Of a DNA stretch of 64,000 nt, positions 47,332 through 58,535 are shown in pieces. The stretch is from Siphlonurus alternatus (lineage: Eukaryota > Arthropoda > Insecta > Ephemeroptera > Siphlonuridae), in the NCBI GenBank assembly GCA_949825025.1, contig OX463785.1:21267971-21331970 (forward strand). The letters run 5' to 3'. The notes beneath the pieces are model-generated. The model was not told the origin of the DNA. It searched no databases and saw nothing but the letters and a program-made list of their open reading frames with translations. A program made the position numbers and the translations under genes. Each line of letters starts with the position of its first letter. Position 1 is the stretch's first letter.

Positions 47332-48938
47332 CTAGATACTGATGTTCACAGCATCAACTTTATCAAATTTATCAAATTCGGAGGCAATCTGCAGAAACAA
47401 ATTCAAATTAAAAATTATCCATTCAAATGCAACCTTCTTTTTTTCAAATCGAATACTAAATACAGTACAATTAAATTATATAATGTGAATTCTAAATACT
47501 TAATAGCTACCAATTTCAAGACATATATTTTATAAAATGTGTATATTATTATAATCTACAGTAAAATAATGAATAAGATTATATTATATTGTATATTATA
47601 TATATATATATATAGTGTATACCTATTAATATAATATATATTATAGATTTTATGGTAGATATACATAGTTTTTGTAGACCTAACTGTAAATGAAATTTAT
47701 TTTCTCGATTCATTAATTTATCAAGGAATGGCATCTTAATGGCTGCCATTATTTATATCATCCTCGACTATCTTTTAAAAAATTACAATTTGGAATGAGT
47801 TCTGAAAAATTAACATCTGTTTAATGAACTCGTTTTCATGTATTTTTGAAAAAAAAAAAAAACATCTAATTTGAGAACGTCCATATACTTACTGTCATGG
47901 CGCTTTGCATGATAGCATGTTCCCTGGTCCCTGGCTGGGCTGCTCTTTGGACAAAGTTTGTAAACGCGATTGTAAGTTCTCGAAATGGATTATTGTTTGG
48001 TGGAGCCGTCTGGAAACAATAAAGATTTTAAAATAGTTACTTTCAATTTAATTTTATTTATGTTTTAAGCGTTTTCTATTAGCTCAAATTAAGACATTGT
48101 TTATGTGTTTTTTTTTTTTTAAAAAGTTTTTTATTATTAAATTGTGTACAAATACAGTCCAACCAAGGCCTTAAATGAAGCCCTATCGGTTGGAACTGAG
48201 TTACATACAATTATTCAACACGTATATATAGTAAGCTTAAACAAAATTACCTATATTTATTATCAAAACGTACGGAGCTCACTACACACACAACCTTCTC
48301 CTTCCGCTGCTAATTACTAATTTATAAGGTTATAAATTAGAGTACTATAGGTTATAATATATTTCTTCGTTTTGTTAAGTAATAAAAACTTTAATTTTTA
48401 TCACTTTTGTGTCAAACAAAACGTAATTTTATTAACAGTATATATATAAAATACGGGTAATCTGCATGTGCCATAATATTGGAAGGCTAAATTTAAAGCT
48501 ACATATTTAAGAACTAATTTAAGGCTCTATTTTTTAAGAATAGTGCGCCCTAAATGTGGCTTTATGGTTTTTACCCCCGTTAACACACAAGATTATTTTA
48601 CATGTTAGTATATAAAGTTATATACAGTACTGTATTATATAACTGAATTTTCACCATTGTTTATATAATAATAAATATTAAATTTATTTGCAATTATTTT
48701 GCAACATCACTAATTTCAATTTGCATCAAGGACACTGAAAACTGATTATAACCTTAAGCTCAGAACTTCAACCAAAATATTATACGAGTGGATCATGGGA
48801 ACTTACCGGATATTGATATTGGTTTGGGTATTGGTATTGGTTTGGGTATTGGTTTTGATGATGAGGCATGGCCAAAGTGACAGACACAAAGGCCAGCAGC
48901 AGAAGTGCACAAAACAGACGAGAGTTTATGATGGCCAT
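47332..48938 (-). CDS. Small secreted peptide gene with Q/Y/P repeat, 101 aa
   Basis: Exons 48807-48938, 47893-48009 and 47332-47388, all phase 0, all with good sites (ccg/gtaagt, tttccag/acg, aca/gtaagt, ttctgcag/att). Exon 1 gives a strong signal peptide, MAIINSRLFCALLLLAFVSV then T-L-A, followed by M-P-H-H-Q and a low-complexity repeat N-Q-Y-P-N-Q-Y-Q-Y-P-N-Q-Y-Q-Y-P. Exon 2 (39 aa) starts T-A-P-P-N-N-N-P-F-R-E-L and contains an amphipathic-looking stretch F-T-N-F-V-Q-R-A-A. Exon 3 (18 aa) ends F-D-K-F-D-K-V-D-A-V-N-I-S-I. An acceptor (gttgcag) lies two bases before the ATG, so a leader exon exists; a good one ends at 50925. No cysteine in the mature part. I do not recognise the family; the length and repeat recall silk-, cuticle- or secretion-type peptides, but that is only resemblance. 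Confidence 0.75.
48109..48235 (-). mobile_element. Possible short retroelement tail in intron 1 of the peptide gene
   Basis: T-run (48109-48121) followed by aaaaagttttttattattaa, ccaaccaaggcctt and the partly inverted ccctatcggttgg. Looks like the reversed end of a polyadenylated element. No second copy seen. Confidence 0.3.
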
Positions 48939-49139
48939 TTCTGCAACAGAAACGTCAAAACGAAACTAAATGCCAACCGTATTCATGCATGCAGATGTAA
49001 GATGGTAACAATAATAAAAGTGAAAAAATTGGAAACAACTTATAATATTTACTACTTTCGAAGTTAGTAAGGACCTAGAAAACGTAGAGGTAGTCCCATA
49101 TTAGATCGTATAAATTTCCAGTGTACGATAATATTTATA

Positions 49140-50134
49140 AGGGTAAGGTAACACGAAACAGCTGATTTTGTATAGTCCCATTTGATTAACATGTAAACCT
49201 TAGCAACCTCATAATAATTCTGATTTTTTTTTAAAACATTCCTTAGCACCTTTAAAGATCCTTTAAGACCTTAGAAATTACAGAAAAAATATCAAAACAA
49301 TCGGACGAGCCAATTTTATACGGGTCTTTCACCATACGTCACAAAAACATGACGTCACGTGAATGTAGGCAAAAAGCACCTATTTAACATGGTAGTAACA
49401 TACCAAAAACTATTTATTTTCTGCAATATGACAATTGTGATACCTTTGACAATTATTTTATTTGATAGATTGAAATGTCAAGTAAATGGAAAAAAATACA
49501 ATATTTGCCAATGATATCTGTGAAAAATACAATAAATCATTAAATAAAATGTAAATCTACTCCAAATTTCACGTCAATAATGGCCATTTTACGACACTTA
49601 TGCACTGATATTGACCCTAACATTCTGAAAAAAATATCAGCCAATCACCGACCATTGCTTTCCCCGCGGACTTTTGAATACGAGGGGGAAACGGCACAAC
49701 AAAGAATAATGATAAAGAAACTAGGTAAAATAAAAAAAATGTATATGTTCAAGTTATGTATATTCATTTCTTACGTATATATTATTGTTAAAAAAAAATT
49801 AAAAATATGTTAAATTAGGAGCAATAAATCAAGTGATTCCAGTTCCCCCTAAGTACCTACTGATGAATGTAAACAACAACAAAGCCAAGCAAACACCGTA
49901 TTAAATTAATTTTTTAGTTTGGAAAAATTTTGAGTTTAGCTCTCCATGGGGATCCGAAAGTCTTATACTGAAAACTTGAAAACTTAATTTTAAAAAAAAA
50001 AATGGCTAGCCCGATTATTTTGTATTTTACCACTTTTTGGTGCTAAGGACTCAAAAAAAAAAAAGAATTATCATGAGGTTGCTAAGGTTTACATGTTAAT
50101 CAAATGGGACTACAACAACGCATTTTGAGCTGAT
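49140..50134. mobile_element. P7 foldback interrupted by another element (leader intron of the peptide gene)
   Basis: Left arm aagggtaaggtaacacgaaacagctgat ... gtaaaccttagcaacctcat; right arm atgaggttgctaaggtttac ... caaatgggac. Between them lie about 500 bp of foreign DNA that begins with the R1 start (tacgggtctttcaccatacg at 49319). Confidence 0.65.
49319..49830 (+). mobile_element. R1-related insertion with a short open frame
   Basis: Starts like R1 (acgggtctttcaccatacgt, catgacgtcacgtgaatgta) but then differs. It carries an open frame from 49580 (MAILRHLCTDIDPNILKKIS) whose first 50 codons look like normal protein and end at a donor-like g/gtaaaat at about 49724; the rest of the frame is low complexity. 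Could be the first exon of a larger R1-type transposon. Not recognised. Confidence 0.4.
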
Positions 50135-50186
50135 ATTGAATGCAGAAAGAGGAAAGTAGACTAAACTTGACACAACTTTTAAATAT

Positions 50187-50514
50187 AATGAAGTATCGAC
50201 CTCAAATTTTTTTATTGCAGAAATGGATAGAGGGTGCAAAGTTATGCTATAACCATGATTTTTTTCAGGTTTTTTAAAGTCCGGGAAGTATTTATAAACA
50301 ATTATTGAAAGTCCTTTTTGTGACGTCACGAGGCGTCTCTCCTTATAAGTAAAGGATAGGACTTACCACTGCGTGACGTCACAAAAAGGATTTTTAATAA
50401 TTTTTTTAAAAAATACTTCCAGGGCTGTAAAAAATCTAAAAAAATCAGGGTAGCATAACTTTGCACCATCTATCCATTTCTGTAAAATAAAAATATTGTG
50501 GTCGATACTCCATT
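50187..50514. mobile_element. P1 foldback in the leader intron of the peptide gene
   Basis: aatgaagtatcgacctcaaa to its mirror gtcgatactccatt. Two TGACGTCA cores. Confidence 0.87.
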
Positions 50515-50924
50515 ATTGAATGGCGTAACTAAAGTAGAGAAAGATATGAGGCAAATCAGTTTATTTAATACGACTACATTGTAATATATTTGCTAACAAT
50601 TTTATTAAAACCCCTTCCATGTATGCAACTTTTTATACGCGAAAATTCAAAATAAATATAATATGTTAAGAAAAATAAAAAATTTTAAAAATAAGAATTA
50701 AATCAATGAACCAAGTTGATTGTGCGGATTCAAAATATATTCAAAGTAATATAAAATTTATTGAAAATGAAAAGTCCCCCCAAAATAACAAAATTATTGT
50801 TAAAAAAGGTGGTAGATTCAAGCAAATGAATTAAATCGCAAATAATTTTTGTGCAATGTGAATTCTTTTAAGCCTATAATATTTATTTGAGAACCAAAAA
50901 GCGTGCATAAATGTTAACACTGAC

Positions 50925-51150
50925 CTGTGGAATCGAAGGAACTTTGTGGAAGTTTGACGCTTCTCGCGGGATTTTATAGCTCGTAAACGGAAGGGGGGGG
51001 GGGCGAGATTTATCATATTTCATAAATATAGTAATGGTGGTCTTGCCTTATTCACTAAAAATATTACCAATGATTAGTCAATAATGATATTATATATAAT
51101 ACTTATCTATGACCCCTTTGATCTGGGCCGAACAAAAAAAATATATTTCA
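50925..51150 (-). promoter_or_regulatory. Promoter and leader exon of the secreted peptide gene
   Basis: On the minus strand: a DR1-like AGATCAAAGGGGTCA (51110-51124), then a run of 11 C (50992-51003 region), TATAAAAT (50971-50978), and about 50 bp later a donor ccacag/gtcagtg (exon end 50925). Start of transcription expected near 50945. The intron to 48940 is about 2 kb. Placement is by motif spacing, not by transcript. Confidence 0.5.
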
Positions 51151-51320
51151 TGTTTAATAGACATAGAATGATTTCATTGTTACATTATTTGTAAGTTGCA
51201 ACATTAAAGTTACATCGTATTAGATTAAACTAATTGTACAGCTTTGCAGCATAATATTTTATCTATAAATTTATATTATAAAAAATAAATAGCATAATAT
51301 GAACCAAAAATCAAAACAAT

Positions 51321-51420
51321 AAGGGGCATTCACAAAGGCATAAGTCCCGATTAAGGGCTCAATTCTGACATGAAAAATTGGGCCTAAAATCAGGCCTTAA
51401 TCCTTTGTGAATGCCCCTTA
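51321..51420. mobile_element. Foldback MITE family P4, copy 2
   Basis: aaggggcattcacaaaggca to tttgtgaatgcccctta; 100 bp, arms almost perfect. Confidence 0.82.
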
Positions 51421-52330
51421 ATAAGTATATCAGAAAAATATCTTGTAATTATTTTTAAAATTCAAATAAAAATATATTCCCATAAACTACATTGATCGTC
51501 ACTTATCAAATTAAATATTAATTTATTGTTTTAATTAATTTAATTATAACTCTACAAAAAGTTCGAAGAAAATGTTCCAAATTATAATCCAAATTTAACA
51601 AATAATTATTACTCCACAATCTCCACATTTTACTTGCAAGCATATAAATTAAACAGGTATTTTTTTTTCTAAATTAAAATTTAACAACAGAAAAATTTGA
51701 TTCAATTTTAGAAAAATACATAAATGCAAGAAAGACAAACTTAAAAACAAAAACAAGACAAAAAAACAAGGAGCATATTAAAAGTTGACTCTCGAAACGT
51801 AGTGATATGTGTAGTACATGCAAGTGTTAGTGACGTGCACGAACACTAAGTGATCATCGCAACATACTACACACAGAAGGATTACATCGAACACCGGCAA
51901 AGATAATAGTCCGAAAAGATATCCTTTGCACGCAAAAGTTATTTACTAAAAAAACTTGTGAAAAAACTTGTGACCAGTACCTTAACACAAAAAAAAAAAT
52001 ATTAAAGGGAAAGTATAAAATTATCTACCACTAATAATACTATAGTCAACCTTTCAAATTTCTATTACAAATAAACAATCTATCAATAGGTTATAGATAA
52101 GCTAAATTATGTTTATAAAAATAAGTTCTCTATATTCTCAATACAAAATGTATTTAGAAATACAAGATTTTTAAAAATCTTAAATACAAGATTTTTAAAA
52201 ATATTGATGAATAGCTTTTACAACAATTAAAAAAAAATTAATGTTGCTCATGCTATAGCAAGACATGGAGATTAACAAGGCTGCAAAATTATCTTATCAT
52301 TATTCAAGCCTATATATATTAAGTGTCCGC
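51421..52330. other. AT-rich stretch without recognisable features
   Basis: No gene-like frame. A short direct repeat (acaagatttttaaaaat) occurs twice at 52161-52205. Nothing else noted. Confidence 0.4.
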
Positions 52331-52379
52331 CTATCTATATAATATCAGCCTGAAGTTTGTTGAGCATCAAAACAGATTT

Positions 52380-52570
52380 CATTTGCCCCCTGCCGTATAT
52401 GCAACTTGTAATGTTACAATGCTTAACAAGTTGCCTAAAATCAAGGACACACAGCTTGCGAGAATCAGTGCTGAACGCCATCTAGTGAGTACATAAAGAA
52501 CCAATAGATGACTGTGAGTAGAAAAATTTCTGCTGTTTTTCTCGAGGACCCGAGGATACGACAATATTTA
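52380..52570. repeat. Segment shared with 42190-42370
   Basis: Both have tgcc(c)ttg/cctgc then gtatatgcaa(t)ctgta, a variable part, and tgaacaagttg(t/c)cta or its close variant. The rest has diverged. Could be a duplicated segment or an old repeat. Confidence 0.35.
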
Positions 52571-52611
52571 TAGCATTGAAGAATTACAAAAATAAAAAAG
52601 AAATATGTATA

Positions 52612-52763
52612 TAAAAAATATGTCAACTTCATATATATAATAATAATTGATGCCTGTTTTTTTCCGATATATATATATATATATATTTATTTATATATAT
52701 TAATATTAGAAAAAAAACAGGCATCAATTATATTATTATATATATGAAGTTGACATATTTTTT
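52612..52763. mobile_element. Long hairpin, unique foldback
   Basis: aaatatgtcaacttcatata ... tatatgaagttgacatattt and ttgatgcctgttttttt ... aaaaaaacaggcatcaa; arms of about 60 bp around an AT-repeat loop. Confidence 0.75.
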
Positions 52764-53918
52764 TATACTTGTCTGAAGGTATTTGACAACTAATTTGGTA
52801 ATATGGTAATGCTATTTCTGTAATATTATTATGTGACTGCCATCAGAGCTATCGTTCCGGGAAACTTGGTCAATAGAGGCTTTAAGTGATCCCCATGAGA
52901 GACATTGATATCATATATTTCCTTTCTTTTTTATGCGTTGTGCTTTAGAATAATGGAAATATATACTATTATATACCATGTATATGTAAAACATATGGTG
53001 AGCATTACTCTAATTAGCATTTATTTTTTGTTTTATATATTTTTACTTACGATATATTCAACAGAGTGTATAGCTACATACACACGAGGGTATGTTATAT
53101 AATATATTAATATCAGCATGATACACAAAATCTTGTGCCCAAAATATTTTAATCTTTGCTCTTTAAACCTTTGACATGCTGTCCATTCAATAACAATTTT
53201 TTACAGCAGGCTACCAGATGTGACTTAAAATTGCTTCTCTTCTTCACAACGTATTATTTAAGAATATAATAATGTAAATAATTGTTTTTATCAGAGATTT
53301 TTAAAATCTTTTTAGGTAAACTTGTAATTCAATATTAAAACCACTCGTTGTTTGTTTGTTTCTTTGTTTGTTTTTGTTTTTTTTTTTTTTGTGATTTTTT
53401 ACATTAATTTTTTCCGGTTTCATGCCATACATATATTACAAAATGATACTGTATAATCTCTTTAATATAATATATTCATTTTTTTTTTAATTGCTGCTAA
53501 TAAGTAAAAAAAAAAAAAAAACATAATCAAATATGAAAATGTGTTTTTTAAATATTTTCCACTTCTTTATGTCTTCCTTTTCAATGCAAGGACCAAGTTG
53601 CAATGTAAACTTTGGCAATTAAGTTGAAAAGTGAAGTAAAAAAATATACATAATATATATTATTAATTAAAACCACTTCGTGTGAAATAAAAAAATAATA
53701 ACTTTATTTTCATATGCTAGATTTCATGATACCTCAAAAGCGAGTGTTCTGATTTCAAAAATACTTATATAATCTCTCTAAAACACTTATTTTATTTTAT
53801 TTTAAACTTATTTTATTTATCAGGTAAAATTTATGATGAAATGGTGAAAACTATCGTGTTTTTTTTTTTTTTTTTAATCAGACACTTATATAGTACCTGA
53901 AGTGCGAATATTTCTACA

Positions 53919-54250
53919 ATGGACAACATACATGAACAAACTTTATTGCAGAAATGAATAGAGGGTACAAAATTATGTTACTTTGATTTTTTTTAGATTT
54001 TTTTTGAGACCCAAAACTATTTTTAAATAATTATTGAAAGTGCGGTCACGCCCCCTGGAGGCGTCAATAGGCGTCCAGTCTCTATCCTTTTTATTAAGGA
54101 TTCAGGAGTGCCAACTGAAATCACAGGACTTTCAATCATTTTTTAAAAATAGTACCGGGTCTCAAAAAAATCTGAAAAAATTTAGAGTAGCATAATTTGG
54201 TACCCTCTATTCATTTGTGCAATAAAAAAATTTCATGCAGGTTGTCCATT
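53919..54250. mobile_element. P2 foldback, copy upstream of B2
   Basis: aatggacaacatacatgaac to its mirror gttgtccatt, core gcggtcacgccccctggagg. Complete. Confidence 0.86.
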
Positions 54251-54459
54251 ATTAAAAAACTACTTTTTTCATGTATATGGAATTAACTCTACCGTTCTAA
54301 TAAAAATATATTTCACCTAGATTTTGCGAATATTTCGCTATATACTTTAATTAGCAATGAGTTAATGAGTTATCTTTGCTTGACCTTGTCTGCTTTCTGT
54401 TGACCTCAAGCGCGTGCCTGTTGGACGATCAAGGAGACGATCGACTGCTGGACGACATA

Positions 54460-54728
54460 GACAAATTAATTTAACATTCTCTCCGGAAGTAGCTGAAAGT
54501 GTGAAGTTGGTAACTAATCTTTTGTAATTCAGATTTGAAACTTTGCAGAGTGGTTTGAAGTAGAGGTACTCACCTATGTGTGAAATTACAACACTGAACC
54601 AAAGAATTAATATCTACTAATTAGAATTAATTAGAATTAATAGTAGATATTAATTCTTTGACTGAACTGCGAATAGGAAGGCGAGACACCTTATACTTCC
54701 GGGGGGAATCTCCAATAAATTTGACTGT
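54460..54728. mobile_element. Foldback family P10, copy 3, with inner hairpin
   Basis: aaattaatttaacattctct ... ccggaagtagctgaa at the left; tatacttccggggggaatct ... aatttgactgtcat at the right. A second hairpin (aaagaattaatatctactaa and its mirror) lies at 54600-54660. Confidence 0.6.
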
Positions 54729-54866
54729 CATGATATTTTTTTGTCATGTTCATATTATATATTTATACATTATAATAAAAACAATAACTTTTAAAACCTT
54801 TATATATACGTATAACACGATAAAAAATTCCTTACATTCAAGCAATTTTTTTCTTGAGTTTTACCA

Positions 54867-54872
<6 letters not shown>

Positions 54873-54937
<65 letters not shown>
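54873..54937. repeat. (TA)n microsatellite
   Basis: About 32 TA units. Confidence 0.95.
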
Positions 54938-54939
<2 letters not shown>

Positions 54940-55539
54940 TTTTACTGTAAATCCAACTTTCATTAATTTGCCCAATTAATTAATTTTTGTTAAATTAATT
55001 TTAAATATTCTCGCAACTTTTTAGGAAGTCTCTCTAAATTTTTATCTAGTTTTATTCTTCTTCATATTGACTATTTTAATGTTTAGAGAATATTTGTACT
55101 TAAAAAAAGTGCAAAAAGTACTGGAAATAAGGTCCAATTTAGTAAATTCTAATTGTTCTAGAAACTAGTTTATATTAAAAAAGAAACATCATCAAGGTTT
55201 GTTTCGGTAGCCCTTTTTATACACGCAAATAACATAAATAAAGCTGAAATAAATTAAATGAGAGGAATTTAGTTCTATGAAGGTAATATTATTTATTAAA
55301 AGTTAATCGTTATTCATTTTGCAATGAACTGTACAGTAAATACGAGCTTGACATTTTCCATCAAACTTTACAAGAAATTGCAAGGATATGTAAATAACTC
55401 AATTGCATGCTTAATTATATAATGTAAATATTAACTTTTATTTATTATTAAATATTATATATGTATTATATGTAACCAAGATTTTAGTTGTATAACAATT
55501 TTTGTACGTGTGTATTTTAACCAAGAATTTGTTTGTATG

Positions 55540-55615
55540 AACTATTGTATTCTTTATAATCGGATTACCTAACCTGTAGTATGTTTTTTGAATAAACATA
55601 ATAAATATAAAATAT
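55540..55615 (+). mobile_element. 3' end of an unidentified retroelement, copy 2
   Basis: Same ttgtattctttataatcgga and ttacctaacctgtag as 22735-22830, followed by aataaacataataaata. Confidence 0.5.
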
Positions 55616-55782
55616 ATGTAACATCTTTTTGTAACTTCTGAAAATTAAACATCGCAGACGTTTCTTTCTCTCTTTTTTTTTCAGTTTTTTAAGATGTTAA
55701 TCTGTATTGATATTTTTATTAGTAAAAATGAGAATTCATGAGGAATCTGCGACATAATTAACAACTTTGGATTATCATTGCT

Positions 55783-55819
55783 TGACCTCTGCTGACCTCC
55801 GTCTGCTCTTTGGTGACCT
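55783..55819 (-). promoter_or_regulatory. Three receptor half-sites, two as DR4
   Basis: TGACCT at 55783 and 55793 are four bases apart, the DR4 arrangement used by several RXR partners; a third is at 55814. A related block with two half-sites is at 54376-54410. They lie about 2.2 kb upstream of B2. Function unproven. Confidence 0.3.
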
Positions 55820-56229
55820 CTCCCCTCGTGTCTGTTGATAATACAGAGGGGCACGGTCATGGCTGTAAATAAAAATTGATGGTATGCCAATTTTTCGTGG
55901 AACACAATTTTTACATTTTAATACTTTTGAAAACATAAAACTTTTGAAATCAAAATTAAATTTTGACCACGTATTCCCCTTGGTGTAATTGAAATTAACA
56001 TGTAAAACTCTGGGTATGAATATTTAAGATAATCTTTCTCCTCATTTGATTAACTTAATTGTTAAACTAAAAAAGATTGATGGGGCTATGCAATAAAATC
56101 ACTCATAGCTCAAAATCAGATTGAAATTTGTTATTATTATTATTTTTGTCAGAAATGTAAATCTGAAAATTCATAAAGTTTTGCATTTTACATTATTGGA
56201 ACAAGCCTTTCCTTTAATGTAAATTAACT

Positions 56230-56320
56230 TTTGGAAAACATAAATAACTGGTCAGGGGTAAGCATTAATGCCTTACCCTCGCCATGTAAGACGAATAAAT
56301 AAAATAAAATAAATAAAAAT
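56230..56320 (+). mobile_element. Retroelement 3' end with (AAATA)n tail
   Basis: ccttaccctcgccatgtaag and acgaataaataaaataaaat: a unique end plus simple-sequence tail, as in truncated LINEs. No second copy seen. Confidence 0.4.
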
Positions 56321-56349
56321 AACTCGTAGCAACCACAGTGACAAATTTG

Positions 56350-56672
56350 AATGGAGTATCGAGTATCGACCTTATTTTTTATTGCAGAAATGGATAGTGT
56401 GCAAAGTTATGCTACCCTGATTTTTTTTTTTGTTTTTTAGAGCTCCTGAAATATTTTTAAACAATTATTGAAAGTTCTTTTTGTGACGTCACGAGACGCC
56501 GCTCCTTAACAAAAAGATAGGACTTGCCGCCTCATGACGTCACAAAAAGGGCTTTTAATAATTTTTTAAAAATTCTTCACGGTCTTTAAAAATTCTGAAA
56601 AAAATCAAGATAGCATAACTTTGCACGCTGTATCCATTTCTGCAATAAAAAAAATGAGGTCGATACTCTATT
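56350..56672. mobile_element. P1 foldback upstream of B2
   Basis: aatggagtatcgagtatcga (a small duplication at the left end) to ggtcgatactctattt. Two TGACGTCA-type cores. Confidence 0.86.
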
Positions 56673-57171
56673 TCGCAACGTCTAAATAAAAATGCAATAA
56701 TAGAATAATATTGCATAACAATAATTCATGTATTTATAGAAATATTATTTATTTTTAAGTACTTCAGTTTATTATTTTCATATTTTTCAAAAACTGAGGC
56801 AGCAATCCATTACGGTCACAAATTTTGTATGCTATCAACAATCCTGTATCTGAAATGAGAATATTTATAATTTTATAATTAAATTTTAAAATTGTAAATA
56901 TACTTAAATTTTCTATAATGGTTTGATAAAAATATTTTGATGAAACTAAATTTTAAATATTTTAAATTAAAAAATCAATTATTAATTTAAATAACAATAA
57001 AAAAAATAAACATTATATTTAAATATTATTTATAGTTTTATTAAAGATACCAGTAATATATTTAGGGTAATAATAAACTTACGCGGTCACTAGTATGAAA
57101 CATGTTGTTCCATAAGTAAATGAATGAAGCATAATTATTATAATTTAATATGTAAATTATTTTCTCCCAAC

Positions 57172-57525
57172 GGGTCTTTCACCATACGTCACAAAACAAT
57201 ATGACGTCATAATTATGTAGGCAAAACATTGTCAGCGGCATAGCAGATACGTGTTAAAGTTGGTCTCGAAATTAATTTCTCCTGACGATTCGTATCATTT
57301 CTCGTAGAAGTTTGTTTCATAAATGGTGACAAGAAGAACCAATGCTAGTGAAAAAAAAATATTTGGCGACCAAAACTGTTATGAGAAAAGAGGTGTTGTG
57401 AGACTTGTGAGTTACGTTAACACGCACAACATAGGATTTTAGGGTTTTCTGCCTACATCCCGAAGCTCTTCGGGTGGCTTCGGGCGTCTCCGCCAGTCTC
57501 CGAGCTACCCAAAATGTAAACAAGA
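57172..57525 (+). mobile_element. Interspersed repeat R1, copy 2
   Basis: acgggtctttcaccatacgt, acaatatgacgtcataatta, gtcagcggcatagcagatac, gttatgagaaaagaggtgtt and cctacatcccgaagctcttc in the same order as 27735-28110. Confidence 0.65.
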
Positions 57526-57621
57526 AATTCCTCTATTGATTGATAGTATTAATTATATGATTTTTGGTAATAATTTTAAATAACTATTGAATATTTGCAA
57601 AATCATATTTGAAGACCATAG

Positions 57622-57748
57622 GTCTGTTCGTAAATACACAATTAGATTAGAAAGAATCGATTATTTGTGATGAACCTTATGTTACATGTAACATAAGGTT
57701 CATCACAAATAATCAATTCTTTCTGATTGTGTATTTATGAACAGACCT
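57622..57748. mobile_element. Foldback element family P8, copy 2
   Basis: ggtctgttcgtaaatacaca ... tgtgtatttatgaacagacc around atgttacatgtaacat. More than 90 percent like the copy at 13549. Confidence 0.87.
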
Positions 57749-57919
57749 AATATTACAGATTTAGCAATGACAACACTTATATTTTACAAATATCATCATC
57801 TCACAAAAAAAAAAATAACCCTTGTTATCATACTTTATATAAGCCGATGTAACCTCTATTTATATAAGACCTAACTAAAAAAAGAACAAGCTCCAACGTC
57901 CATTTAGCCAAAATAATGT

Positions 57920-58042
57920 ACTTGACAGGTCAAGGGGTTACGTGGGCTGATAGTCACGTGGTCTATTATCAAGCAGAGACAGTACTATAAATTGTGGCAC
58001 TTGAGAACAGAAGGCATCATTTCGATCAGGCCTTTTACTGAG
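57920..58042 (+). promoter_or_regulatory. B2 promoter and leader exon
   Basis: gacaggtcaaggggttacgt, CACGTG at 57955-57960, TATAAA at 57986-57991, catcatttcga start region near 58016 and donor gtaaga after 58042. The order and spacing are repeated upstream of B3. The leader joins the acceptor ttacag at 58530. Confidence 0.7.
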
Positions 58043-58535
58043 GTAAGATCTCCTAGGCCTTTGAGAATCATTCTTATAAACTTTTATACAGTACGAAAAA
58101 GTAATCAAATTAAAACGGACTCTAAATTGGAGAATATAATTGCTCTATTGTAAAATTTATAATTAATATTTTCATCATCATAAAAAACTCAATATTTTTG
58201 TTTCAATTAACTTTAATTTAATACTTTTGTAAATGTAATTTCCATAAGTTGTATACTGAAGTAAAAGAAACTACTGGTTCTGTAATGATCGAATAGCTTT
58301 TACTTAAATCATATTATTTTTTGTTTGCTTCGTTAATTAACTAAGGATATTTTAAAATTAACACATTTTGAGACTCTGTATACATTATAATTTTTTTATT
58401 TTAAATAAATGTCAATTAAATAATGTGTTAATAGATTACTTGAAAAAATGTCGATTTGCAGGATATCTTAAATAAATTACATAAGGTCGACAATCCTTGT
58501 TATAATGTATGATTTTGACCCTTGTTACAGTCACG

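Noticed and set aside
48470..48600. Possible old P4 foldback (aaggctaaatttaaag ... ctaaatgtggcttta)
   Set aside because: Too few matches and no ATTCACAAAG ends.
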